Below the pieces are notes generated by a model. The model did not search any database and had not been told where the DNA came from. It was given only the letters and a program-made list of their open reading frames with translations. Positions 45,821 through 58,700 of a stretch of 64,000 nucleotides of DNA are shown one piece after another. Made by a program: the position numbers and the translations under genes. Every line of letters starts with the position of its first letter. Within the stretch, counting starts at the first letter, position 1. Origin of the DNA: Chlamydomonas reinhardtii (Eukaryota; Chlorophyta; Chlorophyceae; Chlamydomonadales; Chlamydomonadaceae); assembly GCF_000002595.2 (NCBI RefSeq), contig NC_057009.1, positions 3,206,382 through 3,270,381 of the forward strand. Direction: 5' to 3'.

Positions 45821-46676
45821 TGGCGCGGAGGATGGGACTTGGGGATTTGAGGGTTCGGGGCGGGTGGAAACTGCAAGGCATACGGTAACCCTCCGGGGTT
45901 GGGTGGGGTGGGATGATACCGAGGGGCAACCAATCAAGACGTACTCCTGGTTGTGGTGGGTTCCTGAACTATCATGCATGCATGCGGTGCCAGGGGAGCG
46001 GGTAGTAGAGGTCAGCAGCTGCACCGTGCGAGCTCCCAGCCTTCCGCTGTAATCAGACCTGAAGGGTTTTGGTCTGTTGGGTGGATGACGGTAGCCATAT
46101 GCAACGGGTACGCCCCCGCGGCCTTGGCAGCACACTTGCCTACCTGCATGGGCGGATAGACCCGAATGTGCACGGTTCGATAGCCAGGGCCCCGATGGGA
46201 GTCACGTTAGTCATCTGAGGCTTTTGGGCAGCTAGCCTGGGGCCGTGGGCATGTGTTGGCGGTGCACGGTGGCGAAGGTCCGGCGCGGTGCTTGGTGCAT
46301 TTCACGCGCGCGGCTGGCACGGGGCGTTGGGGTGTTGGATGGGGGCAGGGCGGAATGGTACTGGTTGGGGTGGGTTGGAGGGCGTGGGTGGAGGGGGCTG
46401 CAGCGCTGGGCACAGCAAGCCTGCTCCTTGTACTGGCGTCCTGAAGCGGTAAGCACGAGCAGGGCAAAATACGAAATGAGAGTGGGCTGGTCTGGCTGTG
46501 ATTGAGCAGGGCAACATATAAATGTGTGGGGACGGACTTGTCGGCTCTGACGGCACTGACTAGGGCGCACTATTCCTTATGCCTGCTGCATAGGCGGCTG
46601 ACTACTCCGACTGCACATGTGCGGTGCTGTAGGACTGAAGCCTGAAGGTCCGGTCCTGAGCCCACATCCATGTGCC
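45821..46676. other. Intergenic, no gene seen
   Basis: Sequence between the H2A-H2B and H3-H4 pairs. No coding signature on either strand; 46380-46440 has weak G-rich low complexity. Confidence 0.5.
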
Positions 46677-46681
46677 CTATG

Positions 46682-46742
46682 TGTGTCCAGAACCCACGCC
46701 CCCCTGAGACTCATGCCAAACCCTCTTAACCGCTGCGCCACC
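46682..46742 (-). mobile_element. tRNA-like SINE head, copy 1
   Basis: The minus strand reads GGTGGCGCAGCGGTTAAG...GTGGGTTCTGG: TGGCGCAGCGG fits a Pol III A box and GGTTCTGGA is a weak B box about 40 bases on. The same sequence occurs inverted at 63933-63992. A full tRNA fold was not found, so a tRNA-derived SINE or a degenerate tRNA are both possible. Confidence 0.4.
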
Positions 46743-47029
46743 AATTCCGAAACGGTAATCAACCACATACTACCACATGTGTCCCAGGCTTTGCACTGGC
46801 GCATATCGAGAACGCTTGTAAGACGAAGGCGGTATTGCGTCAGGTGCATGTGTGTGTATTGGCGTTGCGCTGTTACGCAGTGGGCTAGTGGCACCGTCGC
46901 ATCGGAACCGGCACCAGCAGTGGGCTAGTGGCACCGGCACCAGTGGATTTTTACGCTGGCACCGTCACACACTACAAACATATGAAGCATTTAATGCAGA
47001 CGCCAATAGACACCGTTGCTTGTGGAAGG

Positions 47030-47052
47030 TGGTGTTGAGAAACACCGAGTTT
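47030..47052 (-). terminator. Histone mRNA 3' stem-loop (H3)
   Basis: Minus strand ACTCGGTGTTTCTCAACACC, 40 bases past the H3 stop. Confidence 0.9.
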
Positions 47053-47086
47053 TGTTGGGGGAAGACCAGCCCAGGCGGCAGCACGC

Positions 47087-48070
<984 letters not shown>

Positions 48071-48162
48071 GCGGCTTCTGTGCCGACTGCTGTGAGGGGA
48101 AACAAGGCACGTATCCACGCTGGCTTGCCCCTCCCACCTGGCTGTCAACCTCTTCATCCAAA

Positions 48163-48184
48163 CTCGGTGTTTTTCAACACCACC
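48163..48184 (+). terminator. Histone mRNA 3' stem-loop (H4)
   Basis: ACTCGGTGTTTTTCAACACC, stem GGTGTT/AACACC, loop TTTC. Confidence 0.9.
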
Positions 48185-48190
48185 AAACTC

Positions 48191-49098
48191 GTGCAACGGG
48201 TGTGCAGCGTGGGTGTGCAGGGCCGGTCAAACATTGTGGTATGGGTTGGATTTGAAACGTGATTACAACGCTTGTAGGACTCTTGGTAGGACTTGCACCC
48301 AAGGCCCTGCCGGGAAACGCATACATCGCGTGCCTGATCGTCAGCGCAGCGCACTAGTGCCAACACCCTCCATGAGGGGTCGTGCCCCCTGCATACCAGA
48401 CGCCAACTCAGCATTTCAACAGCATCCGTTGTGGCACACCATTTACAACCGTACAGCTATGGTATACATAACGCGCACACAGGTATAACCGCACACCCCG
48501 AACCTTTGCAGGTGCAACAATTGGCAAAAATTTGTCAGTGCAGCCAAATGCCCTGCGTGGATTTCAGTGGCGGATCCGGTCAGCCCCCAGGCCGGTTGAA
48601 GGGCGGGGCTGCGTCTATCGGTCTATCCAGGGCCGCAAAGCAGCACTGCTGCACGGACCCTGCCTGCTTCCGCTTTCCTGGTACCCCAACACCTATGCTT
48701 GCGCACCCAGTCAGTCCGTTCAACAAAGAACATGGTACATTTAAAGACGATCGCCCGTCCGCGCGCGCAATCCTGTTACCCATCCTGATCCGCGCGAAAC
48801 ACGTTCCTTAAAGACTCGGCTGCAACCCGTGTCACACTAGCCACACTGTCACAAGCGACCACCTCGCCCGCCTCTACGCTCCCAACTTTCCATGCTCAAG
48901 CAGCGTGCGCGCGCCCATCACGGCCCCATCACTCCGCCACCACGGCTCCAAGCAGCCCAGCCCACAGCAGCCCAGCTCACACCAGCGCTGCTCACAGCAG
49001 CCCCCAGCGAACCCGACCCCAGCCCCCAGCTCTTCTCCTTGCGGGAGTTGCTGCGCTACTGTTTCCCTACGGGATTGGTTTCAGAGTTAGGCCCCCGC
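48191..49098. other. Intergenic, 3' flank of the ureidoglycolate amidohydrolase gene
   Basis: No gene seen. TTACA at 48443 (TGTAA on the minus strand) could be the poly(A) signal of the minus-strand hydrolase. Confidence 0.4.
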
Positions 49099-49488
49099 TC
49101 ACAGCTCGGCCTTGGGCCAGGAGCCACCCGACAGACGCGCCAGTGTGAGCGCCAGCACGCTGACGCCGTTGGCGATGTCGGAGGCGCTGCTGAACTCGTC
49201 GGGGCGGTGGCTCCAGCCGTTCTTGCATGGGATGAAGATCATGCCAGTGGGGGCGATGCTGTAGACGTGGGGCGTGTGGGGATGTGGGATGGGGTGGGAT
49301 GGGGTGGGTTGGGGGTTGCGAGGTCAAAACATTGGAAGCAGTGGGGTGGGGGTGGGGGAAGGGTGAGACGGTGAGCAGGCTTGAGGCGGAGCGGGGACAG
49401 CGCTGCACACGACACGCGGACGCGGCCGCCACCTCACCGCATGTACGGCATGACTCCCCGCATGATACTTTTAGTCCTCACGCACATG

Positions 49489-49540
<52 letters not shown>

Positions 49541-50984
49541 CGCTCCCCCCCCTCCCCGGTTTCGGGTTTAGTTTGGGCTGGTATCCAACCCCCGCCCCGG
49601 GCGGAAGCTGGGCTCTGGCAGATACCCCTCGATCCCCCCTCAACCCACATTTCCCTCCCCCCGGGTTTGGTTACGGTAGTTTGGACTGGTATCTACAACC
49701 CCCCCCCCCCCGCCGCCGCCTGGTGCCGCTGCCACGCTCACGCACCGGGCCATGAACAGGGAGTCGTGGTAGGCGCGCGACACCATGTGCTTGGTGCGCA
49801 GGCCCAGGGCGCCGGCTGCGGCCGCCACCGCCTCCACCACGTCAGAGTGGCAGGTGGCGGGCGGGTCCTGGTTGATGACGCGGCTGCTCATGCGCACCTG
49901 CAGGCGTGGCGGTGGGTGGGTGTGGGTGGGGACACGGGGTGAGCCCGTGAGGGGATGGCAAGTCGCGGTGATAGGCGGATGGGTTATGGGGGGGGGAGAG
50001 GGGGGGTTGCATTCATGATTACGAAGAAGTGAAGGCGTGGCCAGGTAGGAAGCGCGAGCAGCCTGTGGGGCAATCACACTGGCAGCTGCGCGCGGACGCG
50101 GAGCAGCCGCGGAGCCCATCAACCGCAGCCCCGCACGAAGGTTTCAACGCCAACCAACCAACCAACCAACCCACCAACCGCTCGACCAACCAACCCCTTC
50201 TCCAACTGCCTCACATTGCGTTTGTCCGCGATCTCCTCCGCGCTCTTCAGGACCACCGCCACCACTTGGTCGCGCCGGGGGCCGTCAATGTCGCGGATGT
50301 CTGCGAGGGCATAGAGGACAAACACGCCGGTCACGGTCAGGATCACAATTCCGGTAACATGCCAGAGATCTACGATACACGTAGCCAGCTGACACGCCCT
50401 TCAGGCCCTCACCCTTACAACTCCTGCTCCCTTACGCTTCCGGCATGCCCACTTCCGCCTTCCCATTTCTGGCCCGCCGCACAAGCCCCCTTCCCCCACC
50501 CTCTCCATGGGAAACAGACCCAAGTGTCGACAACCTCCACCGCCACGCCCCACCACCACCACTCAACGCACCAATGGCCAAGCGCGCCTCGCGAGGCACC
50601 GAGTTGATGGCCCCGGGCGCGATTTCAAAGGTGCCGGTGGTGCCCACCGTGTCCACACTGCCCGTGGCCAGCACGTGACGCTCCACCGCCAGCGCCAGCT
50701 CGGCACCCGCCAGGCCCGCGTCGTTCCTGGGTGGTGGGGCAAGGGGAAGGGGAGGGGGCGGGAGGGAAAGGGGAAGGGGCAGGCGGGTGATGGACGGTGA
50801 TGAGGAGGGTTTGTGTGCAGGGTCTGCACACGCACACACAGGAAGAGCCACACTGTAAAGACGTTATGTCTGTGTGACCGCCCTTTCCAAGTTCATCCTT
50901 ACTACACACACAAATACACGCACACACACACCGGGTTGTCCGGATACACGACCACGTGATCTGATAAACAACTGTAAACCGTTG

Positions 50985-51048
<64 letters not shown>

Positions 51049-52713
51049 ATCTCCCTCCCCCACCTGTCCGGCATGAGCTGTCCGCCCGCGTGGCCGCCGT
51101 CCCCCACGAACTGCACCTCCAGGGCGGCTGGCGCGGCGATGGCGGTGACCACCCCGATGTCCAGCCCCTCGCGCTCCAGCAGAGGGCCTGGCGGGCGTGT
51201 GTGTGCATGTGTGTGTGTGGTGGGGGGGTGGGTGGGTGGGTTGCAAGGACTGGTATAGAGAAGTGTAGCGAAGACGAGAGCAGGCGTGGGGGTGATCCCG
51301 GTGCGGGGAGTGAGGGAAAGGCCACGAGAAGCAAACAAAGAGTGAGCTGGGAAGGCGCGTGCGTGTGTGTTCGTAGGAGGGTGGGCGGGGTCCAGGTGTG
51401 GGGAGGGGAATGAGGGCACAGGCGCACAGCCGTTGTGTTCTGGCAGTGAAACGCGGCCGCCGCATGCATGTCAAGGCATCCCATGGCCGTGTGCTGATTC
51501 CCGTAACCCCAGCTACCCGCACTCATCTCCGTACGCCCCACGACGGCCCCCTCACGCCGCCTTCCCCCACCCTCTACTCCACTCCCCGTGTCCACTCCCC
51601 CCCTGCCCCTCTTTTCCTTCCCCTCACCCTGCTCGATGTGCAGCTCCACGAAGTGCGACACGGCGCCCTCCGCCACCCGCGTGGCAGCCAGCATGTCCTG
51701 CGTGCTCACACCGCCATAGCCCACCTCGTTGGCCACCTGCACGGGAGGGGGACGTGGCGAGGGGTTTGGACTTTGGAGATTGGGTTAAAGGAAAACGTAC
51801 ACACACATACACACACACACGAGCACTGTCTTATGCGCTTTGTTTTCCTTGTGCTGTTTCGGTTTTACACACACACACTCTCTCTCTCTCACACTCACTC
51901 ACACGCGAGAACGGCGCCACGCACGTACGCACGCCCCTGCAGAAAGGATCCTTTCCGCATGTGCTTTTTCTACCCACCTGCAGGAAGTGGCGGCCGCCGC
52001 TGTCCAGCTTGGACTCCAGCACCTGGGGCGTGAGGGCGCCCGCCATGGCCCGACTGCCGCTGCACGACAGCCCGAAGCGCGTGGGCTCCTCGCTCGTGAA
52101 CATCAACACCTCAATGGGGCGAGACGGCTTGTAGCCCTGCCGGTGGCGGCGGGGGTTGGGGTTTGGGGATTGGGTTGGGATGAGGTGTTGGGGAGGGAGC
52201 GAAGCTGCTGAATTCTCATGGCCTTAACGTCCAGAACATGGTTTGATTGCGTCGGCACACAAGCAAGCAATCGGGCACATATTGGATAAGCACGCAAGCA
52301 GGTAAGTTAGCGGCAAGGCGGCGGACCACGCACCGCGCGCTGCAGCGCCGCCAGCGCCTCAATTGCTCCGATCACCCCCAGGGTGCCGTCGTACATGCCT
52401 GCGCGATGAAAGTCACATACATATCAACATTTACAAACACAGAACTGGGCGTGTGTACAGAGTAACTTGAGGCCTCCCAAGAGGAGTGCGGCTGACACGG
52501 GCGCAGCGCAACCGTTTACCAGGCGCCCGTTGCCACTGTCATGCCCCATCCGCACTCGCTATCCCCATCCCCCCCGCCCACACACACACACCGAGCGCCC
52601 CACCTCACCCGCCAGCGGGATGGCGTCACAGTGCGACCCCGTGAGCACCACGCCGGCCGCGGGGTTGGTGCCCTCCAGGCGGCCGAATATGTTCCCCATG
52701 GCGTCTTCCCTGA

Positions 52714-52761
<48 letters not shown>

Positions 52762-52863
52762 GTGTGTGTGTTGTTAAGGAGCATAAGGAAAACATTACGC
52801 GTAGGACAGTGCATGCAATGCAGAGTTACAGCCAGAGCTACACGTGTGTGTGTATGTGTGCAG

Positions 52864-52946
<83 letters not shown>

Positions 52947-53863
52947 TGTGTCAGAGGGGGAAGGGGCCGGCCGTCGTGCAAGGATGATGAGATGCATGGA
53001 AGCCGCGGCATGAGCAGTCCCGATGTGATGGGCTGTGGGCGCCAAGATGGGCACAATGCCGCCAACAGTCACCACACCCCATCCCAGCACGCCGAACTTC
53101 CCCACACCACTGTGACACAACACTGTGACATGACACGGCTGATGGAGGCCCTGACCCTCGGCGCACGACTGGCTCAATCTTCTGCAGGCGCCTTCTACCG
53201 TGCTTTCCCAATCGCCCCCCAAATCGCCGGTCACTACTCACCGGATGGTCAGGTGGTTCTCACGCATCAGGTCCTTCACGAACCTGCAGCCACCACCAAT
53301 GCCACCACCAAGGTCACCATCAAGGCCACCACCAAGGTCAGCCTCATTCAGGTCATGACGTGATGGGTTGAGCAGGCGGTCAGCAGTACCGAAAGACAGA
53401 AGCGCTGATGTCACGGCTGGAAGGAGAGTAAAGATGGGACCTTGGGGTGGGGGGAGATGGTGGGGTGGGGGGCGGAATGCCTTATGTCAGGCTCACTCAC
53501 TTGCGCGCTAGCATGTCGTTGGGCGAAAACAGGATGCGTGTCACTGCGGGGTTCTCGTGGTCAGACATGTTGGCCAGGCGTGTGAGCTGCAGGCAGGGAG
53601 CGGGGAGGAGAAGGCGTGTGGCGGGAGTGGTTGAGGAGATCGGAGCAGGGGTGCTGGAGGCACGCATGTACTCCACGGTGCAGGACTCGCAGATGGCGAC
53701 ATGCTCAACTGATACCGCGCCCACTCACCACCTCGACGACCCTGCTGCCGTCCACCTGGACAGATTGACAGTTGCAGCCTAGCGCCATCATCGCGAGTAG
53801 AGCAGGTAATAGGAGCTGCATCCCGCGCCCGGACACGCAGGCCGCCGAACGGGGCCTGGCCAT
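49099..53863 (-). CDS. UAH: Ureidoglycolate amidohydrolase (M20 peptidase family)
   Basis: Twelve exons join in phase to 457 residues: 53863-53729, 53586-53501, 53283-53242, 52709-52609, 52398-52334, 52136-51978, 51736-51628, 51187-51064, 50726-50572, 50300-50215, 49897-49746, 49258-49099. The start gives a signal peptide ('MQLLLPALLAMMALGC', residues 15-30), matching the ER location of plant UAH. Metal and catalytic residues are visible: H114 and D116 (GSHCDAIP), D125 (MYDG), E159-E160 (FTSEEPTRFG), H229 (ELHIEQG) and H398 (SRAYHDSLFM). 'DAIPLAGMYDGTLGVIGAIE' and 'TSEEPTRFGLSCSGSR' favour UAH over allantoate amidohydrolase, which has a different 'DEEGVRF' signature. It hydrolyses S-ureidoglycolate to glyoxylate, CO2 and ammonia, the last step of purine-derived ureide use. 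Introns carry long (CA)n tracts. Confidence 0.9.
49498..49537. repeat. (CA)n microsatellite
   Basis: CA repeat in the last UAH intron. Confidence 0.9.
50986..51046. repeat. (CA)n microsatellite
   Basis: CA repeat (TG in gene sense) beginning about 18 bases inside the intron after the exon ending at 51064. Confidence 0.9.
52716..52942. repeat. Two (TG)n microsatellites in one UAH intron
   Basis: TG repeats at 52716-52771 and 52864-52942 flank a non-repetitive piece with AAGGAAAAC, which recurs in two other introns of this window. Confidence 0.9.
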
Positions 53864-54060
53864 TGTGCTCAAGATTGGCAGAAAGTAAATGGTATGGCTA
53901 CGAAAGTGGAATTGAGCAGGTGGGCGAAGCGATCGACTGAAAGCAGAAAAGCCGAGCCCACGCCCTCCCACATGACCATGGAACCGTACGATTCCTGCAC
54001 AAATTTCCCATAGCCCTCGCTCGATGATGCTACTGCTTCTGTAGCGAGTGATACCCAGAA
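53864..54060. promoter_or_regulatory. Short divergent promoter region (UAH / KxDL-like gene)
   Basis: Only 197 bases separate two start codons facing away from each other, so both promoters and 5' UTRs must fit here. No specific motif recognised. Confidence 0.5.
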
Positions 54061-54676
54061 ATGTCACAGCAGGAGCTCTCCCAGACCCATGAGGCCATCC
54101 GCCGCGAGCAAATTGAAACGTAAATCCGCAACGCTTGCTCGAACCAGTCCTGTGTCTACATGGTGATCATGCTTGCATCTGTATGTGTGTGACAGGCTGG
54201 AGAAGCTGCGCTCTGCGCGCGCGCGGCTGGGCGTATGCAACACGGCGCTGGTGGAGGTGCTGGGCCAGCTGACGGGCGCAGGCCGAGCGGTGGCAGGCGA
54301 CTTGCGCGGCATGCGTCAGGACATGGATGCAGCCTACGCGGCACTCAGGTGAGAAAGATGGGGGGAGAGAAGGAAAGGGGAATGCCGCATGGGGAGGGGC
54401 AGGGGGACGGGCAGCGGCGGAGTGAAAGGCTGTAGAGCGGTGGGGATGGGCTACCGTGGTGGTTGCGCCAGGCAGGGCGCGCTTGGGGCAGAGGCCCAGT
54501 GGGCCGCCCAGGCGCCAGCGCTCCGCCAGCGGCTCCGCGTGCAAGCCGCATACTTGCATGTCCAGATGCGGCGGCCCGCCACGCCCTTTACCACGATGGT
54601 GTGGACCTGCCGCCTGTTGGTTGATGCCCACGTCACCCACGGACGTGGCTGCATGCTGCTTGCCGCAGGCTGGTAG
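54061..54676 (+). CDS. Small coiled-coil protein, KxDL-like
   Basis: Three exons (54061-54119, 54201-54350, 54472-54676) join in phase to about 137 residues. The core is one long helix: 'REQIETLEKLRSARARLGVC', 'NTALVEVLGQLTGAGRAVAG', 'DLRGMRQDMDAAYAALR'. The pattern (helix, N-x-x-L, then basic/Met-x-D-hydrophobic-D before an aromatic) resembles KxDL/KXD1, a BLOC-1/BORC-related subunit for lysosome or vacuole positioning; animal KXD1 has 'MKRDLDSIFRRIR' at the same place. The last about 45 residues do not look conserved, so the third exon could be read differently. Shares a 197-base divergent promoter with UAH. Confidence 0.42.
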
Positions 54677-55716
54677 AAAGGAGCCTGCCCCCGCCGCGCC
54701 CCGAGTGAGGGAGCCGCATGCAGCTGATGTATACGAGCTACGAAGCAGTTACATGGACGGGCATGGCCAGCAGCTCCGACGTCCGCTGCACCACCCCACA
54801 CAGCAGCGACGCCATCACCCCGGCCACCGCCGCCACCGTCGCCTGCGCTGCCGTCACCATCATCATCCCGGCCCCTGCCGCTGCCCCCATGCCTGCCGCC
54901 GCTGTCATCCCGGACCCTGCCGCCATCACCGCCACACACCGGGATGGCTGAGGCTGCGGCGCTTTTCGCCGGGGGGGGGGCCGCCGCTTACGGCCGCAGC
55001 TGCCGCTGCCGCCCCCCAGCGCTGTGGCTGGTGCCCGCACTGCTCATGCCCACGCCTTGACAGCTACCGGCGTGAAAAATGTACCGCCAGGTGTCAACGG
55101 CAGTAGCCGCAGCAACGGCAGCAGCAACACGTCAGGGCCTTCGTCATCGCCAGCATTAGAAGCAGCAGCAGTAGCAGGCGTGAGCTAGGCGGCTTCATTC
55201 GGGTGCGTGGCAAACGGCGCAAGGTGGCGTGGCAGAGCGGGCGGGCGCTTATGCTGTCCACGCGTGGACCGCTTCAGGAATTGAGGAGCGATGAGGATTG
55301 CTGGTGAGGAGATGCAGACTTGCAGCTGTTGCCGGGTGTTGCCGGGCGAGGCACGGGCCGAGGAGACAGCCGCCGGGCACGAACCTAGGCCCAGGGATGC
55401 TGGCGGGTTTGCGGTGCCATTAACCGCACTCTGCCAGACACCAGCGAGCGGGAATAGCACATTTGGGGCATTGAGCTCTCTCTTGGGCACGCTACAGAGA
55501 GGGAGCTTGACCAACAAGCTCAATGGCGGGGAGTTGCAAACCGCGAGGTCCTTCGCTCGAGGCCGGTCGCGCCTAAAGCCCTGTACGGTAGAAAGGGCAA
55601 GGCGTCAGCATAATACCTACATGGCTACCGCCGGCCAGAATGCACAACGAACAAGGACAGTGACCGCGGCGGCTGCGAGCGCGGGTTAAACGCCACTTCG
55701 TCTCGACGCCGCCTCA
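54677..55716. other. Intergenic region with a partial copy of the downstream gene's 3' end
   Basis: No supported gene. 54800-54950 is low-complexity GC-rich. 55161-55320 copies the stop region and 3' flank of the large gene ending at 61495 (listed separately). Confidence 0.5.
55161..55320 (+). repeat. Partial duplicate of the 3' end of the large downstream gene
   Basis: Closely matches about 61483-61640, from the AGCAGCAG codons and the TAG through CAGGCGTGAGCTAGGCGG, GGTGGCGTGGCAGAGCGGGC and GAGGA.TGCTGGTGAGGAG. It starts within the terminal coding repeat and ends in the 3' flank. Confidence 0.85.
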
Positions 55717-58700
55717 ATGCCACCGCGCGTCAACCGTGTCTTCACCGGCAGCGGCAGCAGCTGCTCCACCTCGCAGCAGCAGCGGCAGCAAGCCGAGGCG
55801 AGCCACGAGGAGCGGGTGGCGCGGGTCTGCGCGCTGGGCTGCCGTGTGCATCAGGCGTTGCTGCTGCAGTGCCAGCCACTGCGGCAGCGCGCTAGCAGAG
55901 ATAATAGCCATGGAGATGCCGTCAGCGGAAGCAGCAACAGCGCGGGGCGCGGCAGCTCGCAGGCCGCGACCGTGGCCATGAATGCGCGGGGCTCCGGCAA
56001 CAGGGCCGGAAGCGGCAGCCGCAAAACAGCAGCAGTAGTAGCAGCAGTAGCAGCAGGCGGCGGCGGCGGGCTCCCAGCGCTGCAGCTGCCGAGGGCGGCG
56101 GATCTGGCGGCGGCGGCGGTCGACCTGGTCGCGATCAGGGAGGTCGTGTTAGCCGACCCCAGCCGCACCACTCCCGACATCTTCACGGAGGCCCACCTGT
56201 GTGGCCGGCTGCAGGGGCTGATGGCGCTGTTGGGCTGGTGCCTCAGGCTGGCGGTGCCGGCACAGCCGCCCTTCATCATCACAGCTAGCGCCACCTCCTC
56301 CGACGGCGGCAATAGCAATGGCGGCGTCGTTACGACCCACGCGCTGCCTTCGACGCCTTCGCTGTCGCCGCCGCTTCCTCCGCAGCAGCCCGCCGCGCCC
56401 GCCAGGTCGGCTCTGGGTACGGACGATGATGCCCTGCAAGCCGCCGCCCATGACGTGACCCGCGAGCTGTGCAGTGCATTGTTTACCTACGGCGTGCACG
56501 GCGTGGCGACGCTATCCAGCGATCGGGGTAGCAGCGGTGGTAGCGGCAGCGGCGGCGACGCTGGCGGCGGCGGCGGGCCCCCGCGGCTTGAGAAGGCGCA
56601 CGTGGTGACGCTGTTGGCGCGCTGCCGCTGCATAGACGTGATGTGCGCAGCCCTGGCACGCTGCAGCCAGGCACTGGAGCCGGCGCTGCCGCTGCCGCCG
56701 CCGCCGCCGGCCCTGCAGCTGCAGCTGCAGCGGCAAGAGGAGCAGCCGCCGCGGCCAACGCCGGTGGCACCGCAGCGGCGCGTGAGGCTGGGAAACAGCG
56801 GCTGGACAGTGGTGTGGCGCTGGTTGGACATCGCACATGACCTGCTTGGTTGCGTAGACTGGTGCTTAAACTCCTATTTCGAACGGCAGGCAGTTGTCGA
56901 ATCCCTCTCCGACCCCGCCTTTGGGCTCAAGCTACTCGACTGCTACAGCCGCACACTGCTGGGGGCGTCGGTGGCTGTAGCAGGCGGCGGCGGCAGCGGC
57001 GGCGGGGGTGCCACGGCACCGGCGGCGCTGCAGCAGGCGGGCTCGCTCGCGCAGGCGATGAAGAACTTCACCAACAGGCTGTCAAGGCACACGAGGTTCC
57101 TGAAGAATTTAGCGCCGCAGTCAACGGAGCTTCTGCACGTAGTGGCGGCGTGCCCCGCGCTGTCGTACGCACTGGCGGCGCACGCCGTACACACGTGTGC
57201 GGCGATTGACGGCGGCGGCGCGTACGGCTTGCGGTGCGGCCCGGTGGCTGCGGCCGTGGCTAGGGCTGTGGCGCCGCCGTGGTTTGGCGGCGGCGGCGGA
57301 AGCGGCTGTGGGGGCGGGAGCGGCGGCGGCGTAGGCTCGGGTTCAGGGGCAGCGGCGGCTGCGGACGCGGGCCGGCGGGCAGCGGATTCTGACGATGACT
57401 CCGAGTTGAGAGGCGCGGGGGCGTGTAGCGGGGCGCTACTGCCGCTGCTAGGCCCCGGCAGCCGCATGCTGCAGCCGCCGCCAGGCCTGCGCCAGCTGCT
57501 GCAGCAGCAGAGGCGGCGGCACGGCGGCGGTGGCAGTGGCAGCAGCGGGGGCGGCAACAGCAGGGGCGCATCAGGCAGCAGCAGTGCTGCTACTGCCGCT
57601 ACTGCCAGCATCGCCGCGCCGCCGGAACAAGCCGCGGTCGCCATTGATGTCAGGCTGGCGCAGTCTGCGGCGGAGGTGTGGCGGGACTCTCTTGCAGCTG
57701 GGTGGCAGTGGCTGCTGGCGCACCCCCAGCGTGTCAAGGACGGTGACGCCGACATGCCCTACAGCCGCCTGCCGCCGCAGGAGCAGCTGCGCCTGTGCCA
57801 GACGCAGCCAAGCTGCCTGCGGGCCGCGTACGCGCGCGCGTCAGGGCCGGCAGAGGGGCAGCCGCAGCCACAGCCGCAGGAGCAGCAGCAGTCGGCGGCT
57901 GCTACCGCCAGCGGCAGCGGCGCAAGCGGCGGCCCGCCGTGCAGCGCCATGGCGGCGGCGGCGGCGGCGGCGGAGGAGCTGTCTCGGCGGCTGGCGGCTG
58001 CTCGCAGCTGCCCGCTGCTGCACTGCGGCGTCGCCTTCGAGGTCGGCATGCGGCTGGCGGCGGCGGCGGCTGGCTGCATGGCTCAGGCGACGGCGACGGC
58101 GCCCGAGCACCGCCAGCTGCTGTGGGGCGCGCAAGAGCTGGCGCTGGCGGCGGTGGCAGGGCGCCGCACTGCTACTGCTACTGCTGCTAGTGCAGCTGCT
58201 ACTGCCCGTGGTGAGTGCGGCTTGCAAGCCGGGTTTGGTGCAGAGGAGGAGCGATGGCGAGGCATGCCGCAGCTGCAGCGGCGGCGTCTGGAGCTTGTGG
58301 GTGTGTCCCGCACGACGCTCATCACAACCGGCCTGAAGCTGGCGCGGGCGGCGTGGCAGGACACATCGGCTGTTTGGCTGCCCCGGCCTGATGATATCGC
58401 CGTGGTGAACGGCAGTAGCACTGCTGGTATCTGCGGAGACGGCGGCGGCAGTAGCACTGACGGCGCCGGCAGTAGCACAGGCATTAGCAGTGGAGGTCAC
58501 GGCGGCGTGCCGTACCCTCCGGCGCCCGTGCAGCGGGACCTGCTGTCCTGGTGGCAGGCGGCGCTGGGCTGGGCGGGGCTGTTTGACGTGGACTACGGGG
58601 GAGCTCAAGAGGGAAGCGGCAGCGGCGGCAGGGGCAGTGGTGGCGGCAGTGGTGACGGCGGCGACGGAGGCGTTGGCGGAGGCGGCTGGGCGACCAGCCC

